A stretch of DNA of 20,010 nt from a virus: the IMG/VR virus record IMGVR_UViG_3300025889_001240, positions 1 through 20,010 of that record. One strand, 5' to 3'. Shown in pieces: positions 8,586 to 16,195 of the stretch; positions within the stretch are counted from its first letter, which is position 1, and each line of letters opens with the position of its first letter. A program made the position numbers and the translations under genes. Below the pieces are notes generated by a model that had not been told where the DNA came from, did not search any database, and saw nothing but the letters and a program-made list of their open reading frames with translations.

Positions 8586-11342
8586 CTAGCGACGGTTCGG
8601 ATCGCTAACTGCACGGAACAGGGGATAGAACGATTTACGGAAGAATTCGTTTTGACGTTCTTGAATGTACTGATCAACGCGACTGGGGAAACCCTTACCA
8701 GGCTTAAACAGTTGGCTATGAAGGTGACCAGGGGTACCAGTGCCTGTAGTAGAGCGACCAGGAACACTGTTAGTCGCACTTTGATCGCCAGCAATCAAAA
8801 TGTTTTGACCACGATTAATTGTTTGACCGTTACGAACCAACAATTGAGCAGCGTGACCCAACAGCAGACGATCCCCAGCACGATAACCAGGACCATTTGA
8901 AGTGGCTTCAATAACTACCGTATTGCCAAAACCTTGGACAGGTCCTGAGTAAACCACACGGCCACTCATAGGGCTAGGAAGAGGGTTAGCTGTTTGAGCT
9001 TTGTTACCTCGTTCAACTTGAAAATCAACAGAACGGTTAGGAGAGTGAGAGTGGTGGAAGTTATACACATACAGCTGCATATCCCTAGGAGCCGTCCCAG
9101 TGCCAGCTACAGGAGCTTTAACAGCAGTTTGAATGAGCTGAGCGTTCTTAGAGAACTCAGGCCTAGTCATCACACCAAAACGAGCTGATTGCTGTTTAAC
9201 AATTTCAGCTGCTGTCAGTTTGTTACCAAAAGCTCCTTGAACGTTTGCAATGCTGCGACGAGTACCAGCACTCAAAGCAGATGTATCGCCAGTGATCAGG
9301 GCTTTGTTGATTTCATTAAGCTCTGTTTGATTGAACACAAAGTTGTTGTTTAGATAATCACGAGCTTTGGCTGGTGTGTTGAGATACGGTCTAGCCAACG
9401 TTGCCCAAGTAGCTCGGTTATCAACGTCGTTAATGTTGATCTCCCAACGGCCATCAGAAAGCTTTTTAGAGGTACCTAGACGCGGCCCAGAGACGTTTGG
9501 CTTACCGATTTGATCAGTAATGTTGTAGTACGAATCAACGTCGTTGTACTGAGGTTGGGTGTAGAAGTACTTTCTGGCGTCTTCAAGAATCCTCAGTTGT
9601 ACAAGAGGATCTTTAACATCCTCACCACGCATCCGAGCTTCGTAGATCTTGTTGTTGATGTACTTACTACCTTCAGCTTTAAGACGTTGACCAGCAAGAA
9701 TAACAGCTTGCTTAAGAAGGGCTTTCTTTTGCTGCCCAACTTGTCCTTCAGAACCGACAAGCCTCATTTGCTCATCAGCCATAAAGCTACCTTCAAGACC
9801 TTTTACAAGGTCACTAAGGATTGAATTACGAGCTTTACTAGTGTCTGGGTTAGCAGCAGCGCGAGCAGCATCTCCAAACTTATTAATGGCATAAGCCATC
9901 ACAGTAGTGCCTTCGATTCGAGCAGCAAGATCAGCAGGCATTTCAGTAACACCTTGAGCTGCTAGATCTTCTATTTCTTCTTTTAAAAGCTGTTCAGCGG
10001 CAGGGCTAAGGTCTTTTTTGGTTTGGAACGGATACGCTTTATCCACCAGATCATCAGCATCAGCAACTGACATACCTTCAGGAAGAAGCCCTTCAGCAGC
10101 TAGCTGACGATTACGAGATTTAAGAGTGCTTCGTTGATCTGTAATTTGTTGATCTGAAGGATTGGGAAACTGAGCGTAGAACTGATTGGCTTGATCGTTG
10201 AAATCCCTTTTCCACTGACGCTGAGCACGCTGAACACTTCTTTCAATAGAACCTTCAAAAACTTCTTGAGCTTTTACGGCTTGAATAGCACCTGCTTCAA
10301 GCGCTTGTCGGAACGTCTCTCCTTTTGCGTTACGCAGATCAAGGATTGACTGACCATCTGCAGTTTTGATGTTTTGCCAAGCTTTGACGTAGTTTAAATA
10401 GCTAAACGTTTCTCCAAGATCGTTATAGCCATCTTTGTTTACATCAATAAACAGATTTGGAGCTTCACGGAACAACAGCTCGTGAAACGCTTTTTCGGAA
10501 TAACCTCGAGTTACGACGTAATAGTTATAGGCTTCGTTGTAACCGTTCTGAAGGCTTTGTTCACCAAACCTAGTACCAGTCTCATTTCCATAAGACCCTT
10601 TTACAAACTGAGCACCAAGTTTGATATTGCCTAAGAATTTCTGAGCAGCAATGTTTTGATCAGTGCGCTCTGCTCGTTCAAAGGTTTTAACAGTTACGTC
10701 CTTTTTAACATCAGCTAAGACAGAACTAACAAGAGGATCAATCTTGGCTGTTCTGAATGCAGCTGGAATGTCTGAATACGGACGAAGCAGTTCCTCTACT
10801 TTGTTACCAAGAATTGCTGCACGTTCTGCGGGGTTATCAATTTCAGCAATACGTTCAGCGTTCTGTTTACCCCAAGCAGCAAGACCTACACCGACTTCCT
10901 TACCAGCGTTTGTTGCTTTGGTGTCGTAATAGAAGAAGTTAACCCAAGGGTTGCTAATACGATTTTGACGAGCAAGGTTTTCGTTGCCTGTCTTTTCAAG
11001 CTGTTTGGTTTCCTTTGCGTTTTCAAGAGAGTCTCGAACAGCAGCCGCTTCCTGCTGCAACAGCCTTGTAGCTTCTTGACGCTTTTGCTCTTTATAGTTT
11101 TCAAACAGTTGTGCAGAAGCCTGTCCAAAAGCTCCTTCTTTGCTTAAGAAGCTTTGAATGCTTTCAATAGCTTGAGTAGCAGCTGTATTGGGCTGGTAAG
11201 ACGCACCGTAATACAGCTGTCCACCAACCTGTTTAGGAGTGTAAGTAGGTTTTGCAGGTTCTGGTGGAGCAGCTTCTTGCCTAGGACCAGCTACAAGATT
11301 ACGGATCTGACGTTGAGGAGAGATTCCAAAACTACTGGTCAT
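8586..11342 (-). CDS. Internal virion protein, T7 gp15-like position, with C-terminal M23-type peptidase domain
   Basis: This 918-residue protein follows the gp14-like gene with an ATGA overlap. T7 gp15 is about 747 residues, and the extra length fits an added C-terminal domain. Residues 1-60 are Pro/Gln-rich and probably flexible. The middle is mostly helical and polar (for example NPWVNFFYYDTKATNAGKEV, then KVEELLRPYSDIP), as expected for an ejectosome core protein. Residues about 757-900 look like an M23 (lysostaphin/LytM) metallopeptidase. A His cluster with Asp occurs at H763/H764/H766...D773, LLLGHAAQLLVRNGQ resembles the usual Y-x-H-L...V-x-x-G-Q segment with His830, and GTGTPGHLHSQLF gives the HxH zinc motif at H873/H875. 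This domain would locally cleave peptidoglycan cross-links during DNA entry. The residue normally occupying the first zinc position of HxGxD is Asn (NRSVD), so H766 or H764 may substitute, or the site may be altered. The domain call is good, activity is unproven. Confidence 0.82.
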   Translation of the reverse strand: MTSSFGISPQRQIRNLVAGPRQEAAPPEPAKPTYTPKQVGGQLYYGASYQPNTAATQAIESIQSFLSKEGAFGQASAQLFENYKEQKRQEATRLLQQEAAAVRDSLENAKETKQLEKTGNENLARQNRISNPWVNFFYYDTKATNAGKEVGVGLAAWGKQNAERIAEIDNPAERAAILGNKVEELLRPYSDIPAAFRTAKIDPLVSSVLADVKKDVTVKTFERAERTDQNIAAQKFLGNIKLGAQFVKGSYGNETGTRFGEQSLQNGYNEAYNYYVVTRGYSEKAFHELLFREAPNLFIDVNKDGYNDLGETFSYLNYVKAWQNIKTADGQSILDLRNAKGETFRQALEAGAIQAVKAQEVFEGSIERSVQRAQRQWKRDFNDQANQFYAQFPNPSDQQITDQRSTLKSRNRQLAAEGLLPEGMSVADADDLVDKAYPFQTKKDLSPAAEQLLKEEIEDLAAQGVTEMPADLAARIEGTTVMAYAINKFGDAARAAANPDTSKARNSILSDLVKGLEGSFMADEQMRLVGSEGQVGQQKKALLKQAVILAGQRLKAEGSKYINNKIYEARMRGEDVKDPLVQLRILEDARKYFYTQPQYNDVDSYYNITDQIGKPNVSGPRLGTSKKLSDGRWEININDVDNRATWATLARPYLNTPAKARDYLNNNFVFNQTELNEINKALITGDTSALSAGTRRSIANVQGAFGNKLTAAEIVKQQSARFGVMTRPEFSKNAQLIQTAVKAPVAGTGTAPRDMQLYVYNFHHSHSPNRSVDFQVERGNKAQTANPLPSPMSGRVVYSGPVQGFGNTVVIEATSNGPGYRAGDRLLLGHAAQLLVRNGQTINRGQNILIAGDQSATNSVPGRSTTGTGTPGHLHSQLFKPGKGFPSRVDQYIQERQNEFFRKSFYPLFRAVSDPNRR
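8640..9074 (-). other. M23-type peptidase domain within the gp15-like protein
   Basis: The domain covers residues 757 to about 900 of the gp15-like protein. The order of motifs is H...D, then a beta-rich core (PMSGRVVYSGPVQGFGNTVV), then GH...V-x-x-G-Q-x-I-x-x-G-Q-x-I, then HLH. The core and the last two motifs match the M23 family layout. The first motif is non-canonical in spacing, with His seven residues before Asp and not four. Confidence 0.75.
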
Positions 11343-12370
11343 GGCTGATTAGGAGTTGAAGGGGTCGGCTTAGGAGGCTGCATGGACTCGTAGTTCTTAA
11401 GAGCTTCAAGTCCGATGTTTGTTAAACCAATCGTAAACGCAGTTTGAGAAGGACCAGAGGCAGGCGTAGGTGGAATAGCGTTGATCGGCAACGGAGCCAG
11501 CGGTTTAACTGGATCAACCATTGGCTGAGGAGTGTAGAACTGAACCTGATTAACAGTGTTCTGTCGCGCCACATCCAAAGCTTCACCTTGGCGAATCTTG
11601 TCTGCAATCCTGTAATTTCTTGTAATTTGACGGTTGCTGACGTTAGCCAAGTACTGCTGATGATATTGATTCGTCATCCTTTCAACAGAACGACCAGCTT
11701 GACCCTTGGCTTGGACCTTACTAGCAGCAGCGATGGACTGAGCTCTAATGTTTTCAATCTCTACAGTTTCTTTGGCTTCCTCTTCATAGAAGCGTCCTTC
11801 AAGGTCAGCAATCTGACGCTCAAAGTTTTTAAAAGCTTGAGTAGCTGTAGCACCAACAAACTCAGCTTGCTGTTTCTCTAGTTGAGCTTCATAGTCCCGA
11901 CGACGTTGAACGTAATCAAGATCTCTGTAATAGGTATCAAGCTGCTGTTGATAATCTCTGTAGTTTTGAGCTACTTGATCGGCATAGCGAGCCCAGTACG
12001 CCTGTTGAGCTTCAGCGTTTTGACGTTCAGTTTCAGCAGCAGCAGTCCTATAAGCCGCTGTCGCAACTGTGGCATCCATGACTCCTTTACCAATTGAAAG
12101 GATGGAAGGCAGCTCTAAGATTCCCTTTAAAACGTCTCCAAAGATGTTTTGATTTTGAGTTTGAAAGATTCCTGAATAATCAGGAACGTTTAACTGGGGA
12201 ATGCCAAGACTTGCGCCAAGGTTAAGACCAGGAGTAAACCCAAGAGATCCAATATCAAGCGCTGGTGAAAACGCTTGTTGAACAAAGCTTGGAGCGTTAA
12301 TCGGGGCAATGTTTAGGGTTTTACCTAGATCAAGGTTTAGGTCAAAATTAGAGCCACCTGAGAAGGTCAT
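11339..12370 (-). CDS. Internal virion protein, T7 gp14-like
   Basis: The protein has 343 residues against 196 for T7 gp14, and is placed directly after tail tube B with a TAATG start overlap. In T7, gp14 forms the outer-membrane part of the ejection channel. The N-terminal 90 residues are Asn/Leu/Pro/Gly-rich without charge clusters. Residues about 95-200 are a long Ala/Gln/Arg/Glu helix or coiled coil (ETERQNAEAQQAYWARYADQ and YRDLDYVQRRRDYEAQLEKQ). IRAQSIAAASKVQAKGQAGR and the following YHQQYLANVSNRQITRNYR parallel the T7 gp14 stretch IRAAIGESMLEGSS...ENYRRDYQAI. The C-terminal 60 residues are Pro-rich. The gp15-like gene begins inside its stop codon (ATGA). The family call rests on synteny plus this patterned similarity. 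Confidence 0.75.
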   Translation of the reverse strand: MTFSGGSNFDLNLDLGKTLNIAPINAPSFVQQAFSPALDIGSLGFTPGLNLGASLGIPQLNVPDYSGIFQTQNQNIFGDVLKGILELPSILSIGKGVMDATVATAAYRTAAAETERQNAEAQQAYWARYADQVAQNYRDYQQQLDTYYRDLDYVQRRRDYEAQLEKQQAEFVGATATQAFKNFERQIADLEGRFYEEEAKETVEIENIRAQSIAAASKVQAKGQAGRSVERMTNQYHQQYLANVSNRQITRNYRIADKIRQGEALDVARQNTVNQVQFYTPQPMVDPVKPLAPLPINAIPPTPASGPSQTAFTIGLTNIGLEALKNYESMQPPKPTPSTPNQP

Positions 12371-15300
12371 TAGCCGTACTTCCTCGCTACATCAAAGTAC
12401 AGACCAGTCCACTCAAGAGCGATGAACTTAGCCTGGTCTATGCTGTCGTTCACTAGCTCCACTGTAACTTGGTCATTCTTGCTTTGGATATACGCTCTAA
12501 ATTTAGCCTCTTCAAACGGCTCTTCCTCGCTGATGACAATGTTGCCGTTTAGAGGGTCCCTACGGTCAAACTCATAGGTAACCGTATCTCTAAATTTAGG
12601 AGTCACCTCAATGGTGAAATACCTTGCATCGCTGTAATAAACATCAAGATATCGCAGCTGCAAACGACCAGTACGATTGCCAATAAAAGTGTTTTCAGTC
12701 GCTGTTCTGCTGTAAGGCATGAGCTGAGGCGGTCGATAGGTGAACGTAAACTTCTCACCAAAGACCCAAGAGCTGCTCGAGAAATCCCCAAGGCTATCGC
12801 AAACGAAACTAGTAACACCAGCCGGAACATTATTAGCCACGATCCAGCGTTTCTCAGACTCTGAGGCATCTGATGAGTCAATTTTAATAATGGCGAATTG
12901 ACTTGTGTTAACAGTACGGTATGGAAGGTTAACTGTGGTTTTGTTTGTACCAGCGTTGTAGCTGAACGTCACAGCACCGAGGTCTGTCGTAATCGAACTA
13001 GACAACTGACGATCTAACAGGAACAGATCGTTGCTTTCTTGAGGCGGTCTAGAGGCGTTAAGACCCTCAAGGTAGTACTCAGTTGTTCCGCTGTTGTTGT
13101 AGCTGACCAGCTTGAAAAGAGTGCCTTCTACAAAGTCACACCAATAGATGTTCTTATTGGGGAACAACCAGCGATGCCAAGCGTTCTGTCTATTGGTTAG
13201 AGAGCCTCCAGAGGCCTCCCAGAAGAACTGATACACATACAGAGCATCGGGATCATCTTTGCTAAGAGCCACCAGATACTGGTCTGTACGGCTTACAGCC
13301 AGCGAATCAATGTTCTTAGGGATGTACTTAGGAACAGTTTCTGTAATAACTGCTGTCTGTCCCAGGTTGATACCAACAGTACGGTCAGTTGTGATGAACG
13401 TATGGAAACCAGTGAAATCCCCTTCCTTAACAGGGAACAGAACCTGAGGTCCAACCTGTTCAGGCTTCACATAGGGCTCCATACTGATGGAGCTGATACG
13501 GCCTACAGAAGCTGTCTCAGGAGAGAACGTAACGTTGTCACCAGAGTACAGACGGAACTGGTTCTCGTTTGAGAACAGCACAAGTTCGTCCTGCTGCTGA
13601 AGGGCATAGTTCAACACAGCAACGTCGTTACTGACTGCTGTGAGGTCAATAGGATCGCTGTCGACAACTTGCAAGGCTGACTGCTGCCAGAAGTTGTAAT
13701 AGTCTCCAGCTTCACTCAGGATGACGTTTTCACCACTTACGAAACCAAGACGGTTTTTAAAGAACACAATGTCGTTAATTGTGTTGCTAGTAAAAGAAGG
13801 TCCTGGTAATTCATCCTCATCACCAGCAAGCCTAGTAGTCCAACCTGGAATAGAGAAAGAAACAGAACCATCTGTATATGTACTTCCACTAAATGGTTGG
13901 AAAGTAAAGCGCACAAGGCCGTTTGCATTCCTGTAGTAAACAAAGGAATGAGGCATTGTGTTGTCATCAAACTGACCTCTAGTACCCCAACCAGCAGCTT
14001 CTTCCCAAACACCACGAGCAAAGGTACCGTTAGTGGTGGTGTTTTCAGCGTTAAACGTCAGGTAGTACGAGCTTTGATCTGAAGAACCGTCAGGAGCCAC
14101 AAGGATCGTATAGCCTTCCCAAGAGAACGGAGGAAGCTCTGTAATGCTGGTCACCTGATTAGAGAAACCAGCCATGAGGGTATTACCTCGAGCGTCAGAA
14201 GCAACGATGCTCTTGATGTATCGAGAAGCGCTGGTAAGACCAATCAGAATCTGAGAATCTTCAACGCTAAACGTAAGCTCGTTATGGACATCAGTTTGAT
14301 CAAGACCGTGACCAATAGTCAAAGTAGTAGTGCCGTTAGCTGTAGCGTTAACAGCAACACCAGCTTCAGTGACAAGAGTTAGCGTCAACGCTGTTGTGTC
14401 GACAGTTCCGACAAAGGTGCTAGCAGGGATACCAGTACCACTTATGGTTTCACCACCGTGAACCTGTTTAATGTCAGTAGCTGAGATGTTGGAAACAGTG
14501 CTGCTACCAATTGATGTTTGACCAGAGATTGTGTTGGTATAACTGACTAGTTTTGAAGCAATATCAGCAGAACTGACAACGTTTGCGTTACCAGAAGAAT
14601 CGGTCAAAGAAGGAGTTACATAATGACCACTAATTTCATCGCCATTATCAAGTTCTACTTTGACGTTGTACTCAGTGTCATAGTCAACTAGTTTGATCCA
14701 GATTTGAGCTTTGGTGGGTCGATAGGTAGAACTGATACTGCTAATGTTGTAACGAGTCAGCGTCTCCGCAGCGTCATAAGTAATCTCTTTCTGGATGTTT
14801 GTAATAAAGACGTAATCCTGGAATGACGTAGCCCTAAACCGATCACGAGCCCGACCAGATCCACGAAGGTACTCAAGATTGGCGGAGGTAACGTTTGTAA
14901 AAGACTGTTCAACAGGGACTACCTCAGGAAGAATGCCACTAATAGGCTCAACGTTGGATACACCAGTTACAAAGGTGTAGCTGGATTCAATTGTTAACGT
15001 GACTCCAGTTGTCGTAGCAGTAGCATTTTTGCTGAGAGTGATGCGAGAGCCAGCAGTATCAATATCAACAATGGTGGTACCAGCAGGGATACCACTACCA
15101 GTTACTCCAGCTCCTACAAACAAATCTGTCATGGAGCTTACAGAAGCAACCACTGCAGACCCATTTGTTATGTTTCCCGTACGAGAAACGGTTCTACTGT
15201 CGTCAACAGCAAGCAGAATGAATCGTTCATCACTGCTTCGGTTATAGACAAAGACCCAGGCCTCATCCCACTTGATTGGATTGGTAAGGGTCAAACCTCC

Positions 15301-15489
15301 AGCGTTCTTGGTGAGCGTATCAATACGCTTAACTGGCACAGAGCCTAGACGCTTCTTAAGACCCTCTACAAGGTCACAGACGCCGTTATCCAAAGCTTTA
15401 GCAAAGCCAGGTAGCACAAAGCTATCTGCTTGCTGGTTTACGCCTTTGTTGAGAGGGCCAATGATTTGGCTAAAAAGTTCTCGTGACAT
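12370..15489 (-). CDS. Tail tubular protein B (tail nozzle), T7 gp12-like
   Basis: This is the nozzle of the short tail, which docks on the adaptor ring. It has 1039 residues against 794 for T7 gp12. The N-terminus (IIGPLNKGVNQQADSFVLPG, then DLVEGLKKRLGSVPV) aligns with the T7 'NLKGGISQQPDILRYP...EGLQKRPP' start. The segment around residues 577-650 (FFKNRLGFVSGENVILSEAG, YYNFWQQSALQVVDSDPIDL, ELVLFSNENQFRL) is the conserved propeller signature of the family. Much of the extra length is explained by two inserted beta modules, at residues 102-167 and 322-393. The ATG overlaps the stop of tail tube A as TAATG, and the stop overlaps the start of the gp14-like gene the same way, so these proteins are probably translated in coupled fashion. 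Confidence 0.92.
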   Translation of the reverse strand: MSRELFSQIIGPLNKGVNQQADSFVLPGFAKALDNGVCDLVEGLKKRLGSVPVKRIDTLTKNAGGLTLTNPIKWDEAWVFVYNRSSDERFILLAVDDSRTVSRTGNITNGSAVVASVSSMTDLFVGAGVTGSGIPAGTTIVDIDTAGSRITLSKNATATTTGVTLTIESSYTFVTGVSNVEPISGILPEVVPVEQSFTNVTSANLEYLRGSGRARDRFRATSFQDYVFITNIQKEITYDAAETLTRYNISSISSTYRPTKAQIWIKLVDYDTEYNVKVELDNGDEISGHYVTPSLTDSSGNANVVSSADIASKLVSYTNTISGQTSIGSSTVSNISATDIKQVHGGETISGTGIPASTFVGTVDTTALTLTLVTEAGVAVNATANGTTTLTIGHGLDQTDVHNELTFSVEDSQILIGLTSASRYIKSIVASDARGNTLMAGFSNQVTSITELPPFSWEGYTILVAPDGSSDQSSYYLTFNAENTTTNGTFARGVWEEAAGWGTRGQFDDNTMPHSFVYYRNANGLVRFTFQPFSGSTYTDGSVSFSIPGWTTRLAGDEDELPGPSFTSNTINDIVFFKNRLGFVSGENVILSEAGDYYNFWQQSALQVVDSDPIDLTAVSNDVAVLNYALQQQDELVLFSNENQFRLYSGDNVTFSPETASVGRISSISMEPYVKPEQVGPQVLFPVKEGDFTGFHTFITTDRTVGINLGQTAVITETVPKYIPKNIDSLAVSRTDQYLVALSKDDPDALYVYQFFWEASGGSLTNRQNAWHRWLFPNKNIYWCDFVEGTLFKLVSYNNSGTTEYYLEGLNASRPPQESNDLFLLDRQLSSSITTDLGAVTFSYNAGTNKTTVNLPYRTVNTSQFAIIKIDSSDASESEKRWIVANNVPAGVTSFVCDSLGDFSSSSWVFGEKFTFTYRPPQLMPYSRTATENTFIGNRTGRLQLRYLDVYYSDARYFTIEVTPKFRDTVTYEFDRRDPLNGNIVISEEEPFEEAKFRAYIQSKNDQVTVELVNDSIDQAKFIALEWTGLYFDVARKYG
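14311..14526 (-). other. Inserted beta module 2 in tail tube B
   Basis: Residues 322-393 carry SGQTSIGSSTVSNISATDI, GGETISGTGIPASTFVGTVD and a final TTTLTIG. The order is the same as in module 1: an initial 'G-S-x-V' strand, then GxGIPxxT, then a Thr-rich strand ending in LTI. The module is strongly diverged from the first copy, which suggests an old duplication or two independent gains. Confidence 0.55.
14989..15186 (-). other. Inserted beta module 1 in tail tube B
   Basis: Residues 102-167 read RTGNITNGSAVVASVSSMTD, then GSGIPAGTTIVDID, ITLSKNATATTTG and VTLTI. The G-S-G-I-P-A-G-T-T-I turn followed by a 'LSKNAT' strand is a Thr/Ser-rich beta cassette of a type I associate with phage and bacterial surface proteins. 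It has no counterpart that I know of in T7 gp12. A diverged second copy lies in the same protein. Confidence 0.6.
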
Positions 15490-16127
15490 TAGCGGCTCAG
15501 GATGTCAGGACCAAAGTTAGTAACTACACGACCGCCGTACATATCGTCAGGGCCGCTGATGAAGTTATAGTTTTGCGCCATGTCCTCGGTACGCTTCAAA
15601 ATTTGCAAAGCGTTCCGTTCGTCATCTGCCGTATAGCTTTCAATACTGGCTGAAGTAACAGCACGATTTGAGAACATCCGTGCCGCACGAATCATGATGT
15701 AACGACGACCAGTTTCTGGAATGCTGTCCCAATCCAATTCTTCAATAATTTCAGCAATAAGATCGCTAGTGGTCCCAGTAACAGAAACGCCAACGCTGCT
15801 TCTCAAATCGTATGTATTCTTAACGCGATCAAAAAGCCGCAAACCGCGAAGAACAAACCTTTGTGACGGGTAGGTAAGCGGATTAAACCTGACAGCAAGG
15901 GTGTTGCTAGGAAGTTGGGATTGACCTGTAGAAGCATCCAAAGGAATGGAGTCATAAAGCATCGTGTTCCAAGACCAACCTGCTCCTTGGACTTCACGAC
16001 TAACTTCATCCAAGGTGCGCTCTGCAAGACTAGCGTCACCAGTTAGCGGTGGGTTAAGGCTGTTAATCGGTGCCTCGCCAATAATGGCAAGAAGCGTATT
16101 AACTGCACTGAGTTTACTAGTTGCCAT
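15489..16127 (-). CDS. Tail tubular protein A (adaptor/gatekeeper), T7 gp11-like
   Basis: This ring protein joins the portal to the nozzle. The chosen start gives 212 residues, against 196 in T7 gp11. LSAVNTLLAIIGEAPINSL matches T7 'LSAVNDILASIGEPPVSTL', and REVQGAGWSWNT matches 'RQIQSRGWTFN'. MIRAARMFSNRAV corresponds to the T7 'VTKASRQFNNRFF' helix, and the C-terminus contains YNFISGPDDMYGG. The frame remains open to an upstream ATG at 16166, but that version would add 13 residues (MRGGKCFPFFIAI) encoded by a terminator hairpin. The ATG at 16127 starts MATSKLSAVN, which fits the family. No Shine-Dalgarno precedes either ATG. Expression is probably lower than that of the capsid because of the intervening terminator. 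Confidence 0.9.
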   Translation of the reverse strand: MATSKLSAVNTLLAIIGEAPINSLNPPLTGDASLAERTLDEVSREVQGAGWSWNTMLYDSIPLDASTGQSQLPSNTLAVRFNPLTYPSQRFVLRGLRLFDRVKNTYDLRSSVGVSVTGTTSDLIAEIIEELDWDSIPETGRRYIMIRAARMFSNRAVTSASIESYTADDERNALQILKRTEDMAQNYNFISGPDDMYGGRVVTNFGPDILSR

Positions 16128-16137
16128 TATTGCAATG

Positions 16138-16162
16138 AAAAAGGGGAAGCATTTGCCTCCCC
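16138..16162 (-). terminator. Intrinsic terminator between capsid and tail tube A (T7 T-phi position)
   Basis: Read on the minus strand, GGGGAGGC-AAAT-GCTTCCCC forms an 8-bp stem with one G-U pair and a four-base loop, followed directly by TTTTT. This is a textbook rho-independent structure. T7 places its main terminator T-phi at the same point, just after gene 10. It would let most late transcripts stop after the capsid while a minority read through to the tail genes. Confidence 0.85.
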
Positions 16163-16195
16163 TCATTGTATTGGTAATTAACTAGAAGCTAATTA

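Noticed and set aside
16128-16166. Upstream ATG (MRGGKCFPFFIAI) as start of tail tube A
   Set aside because: These codons are the terminator hairpin and its U-run. The family N-terminus starts naturally at the ATG at 16127.
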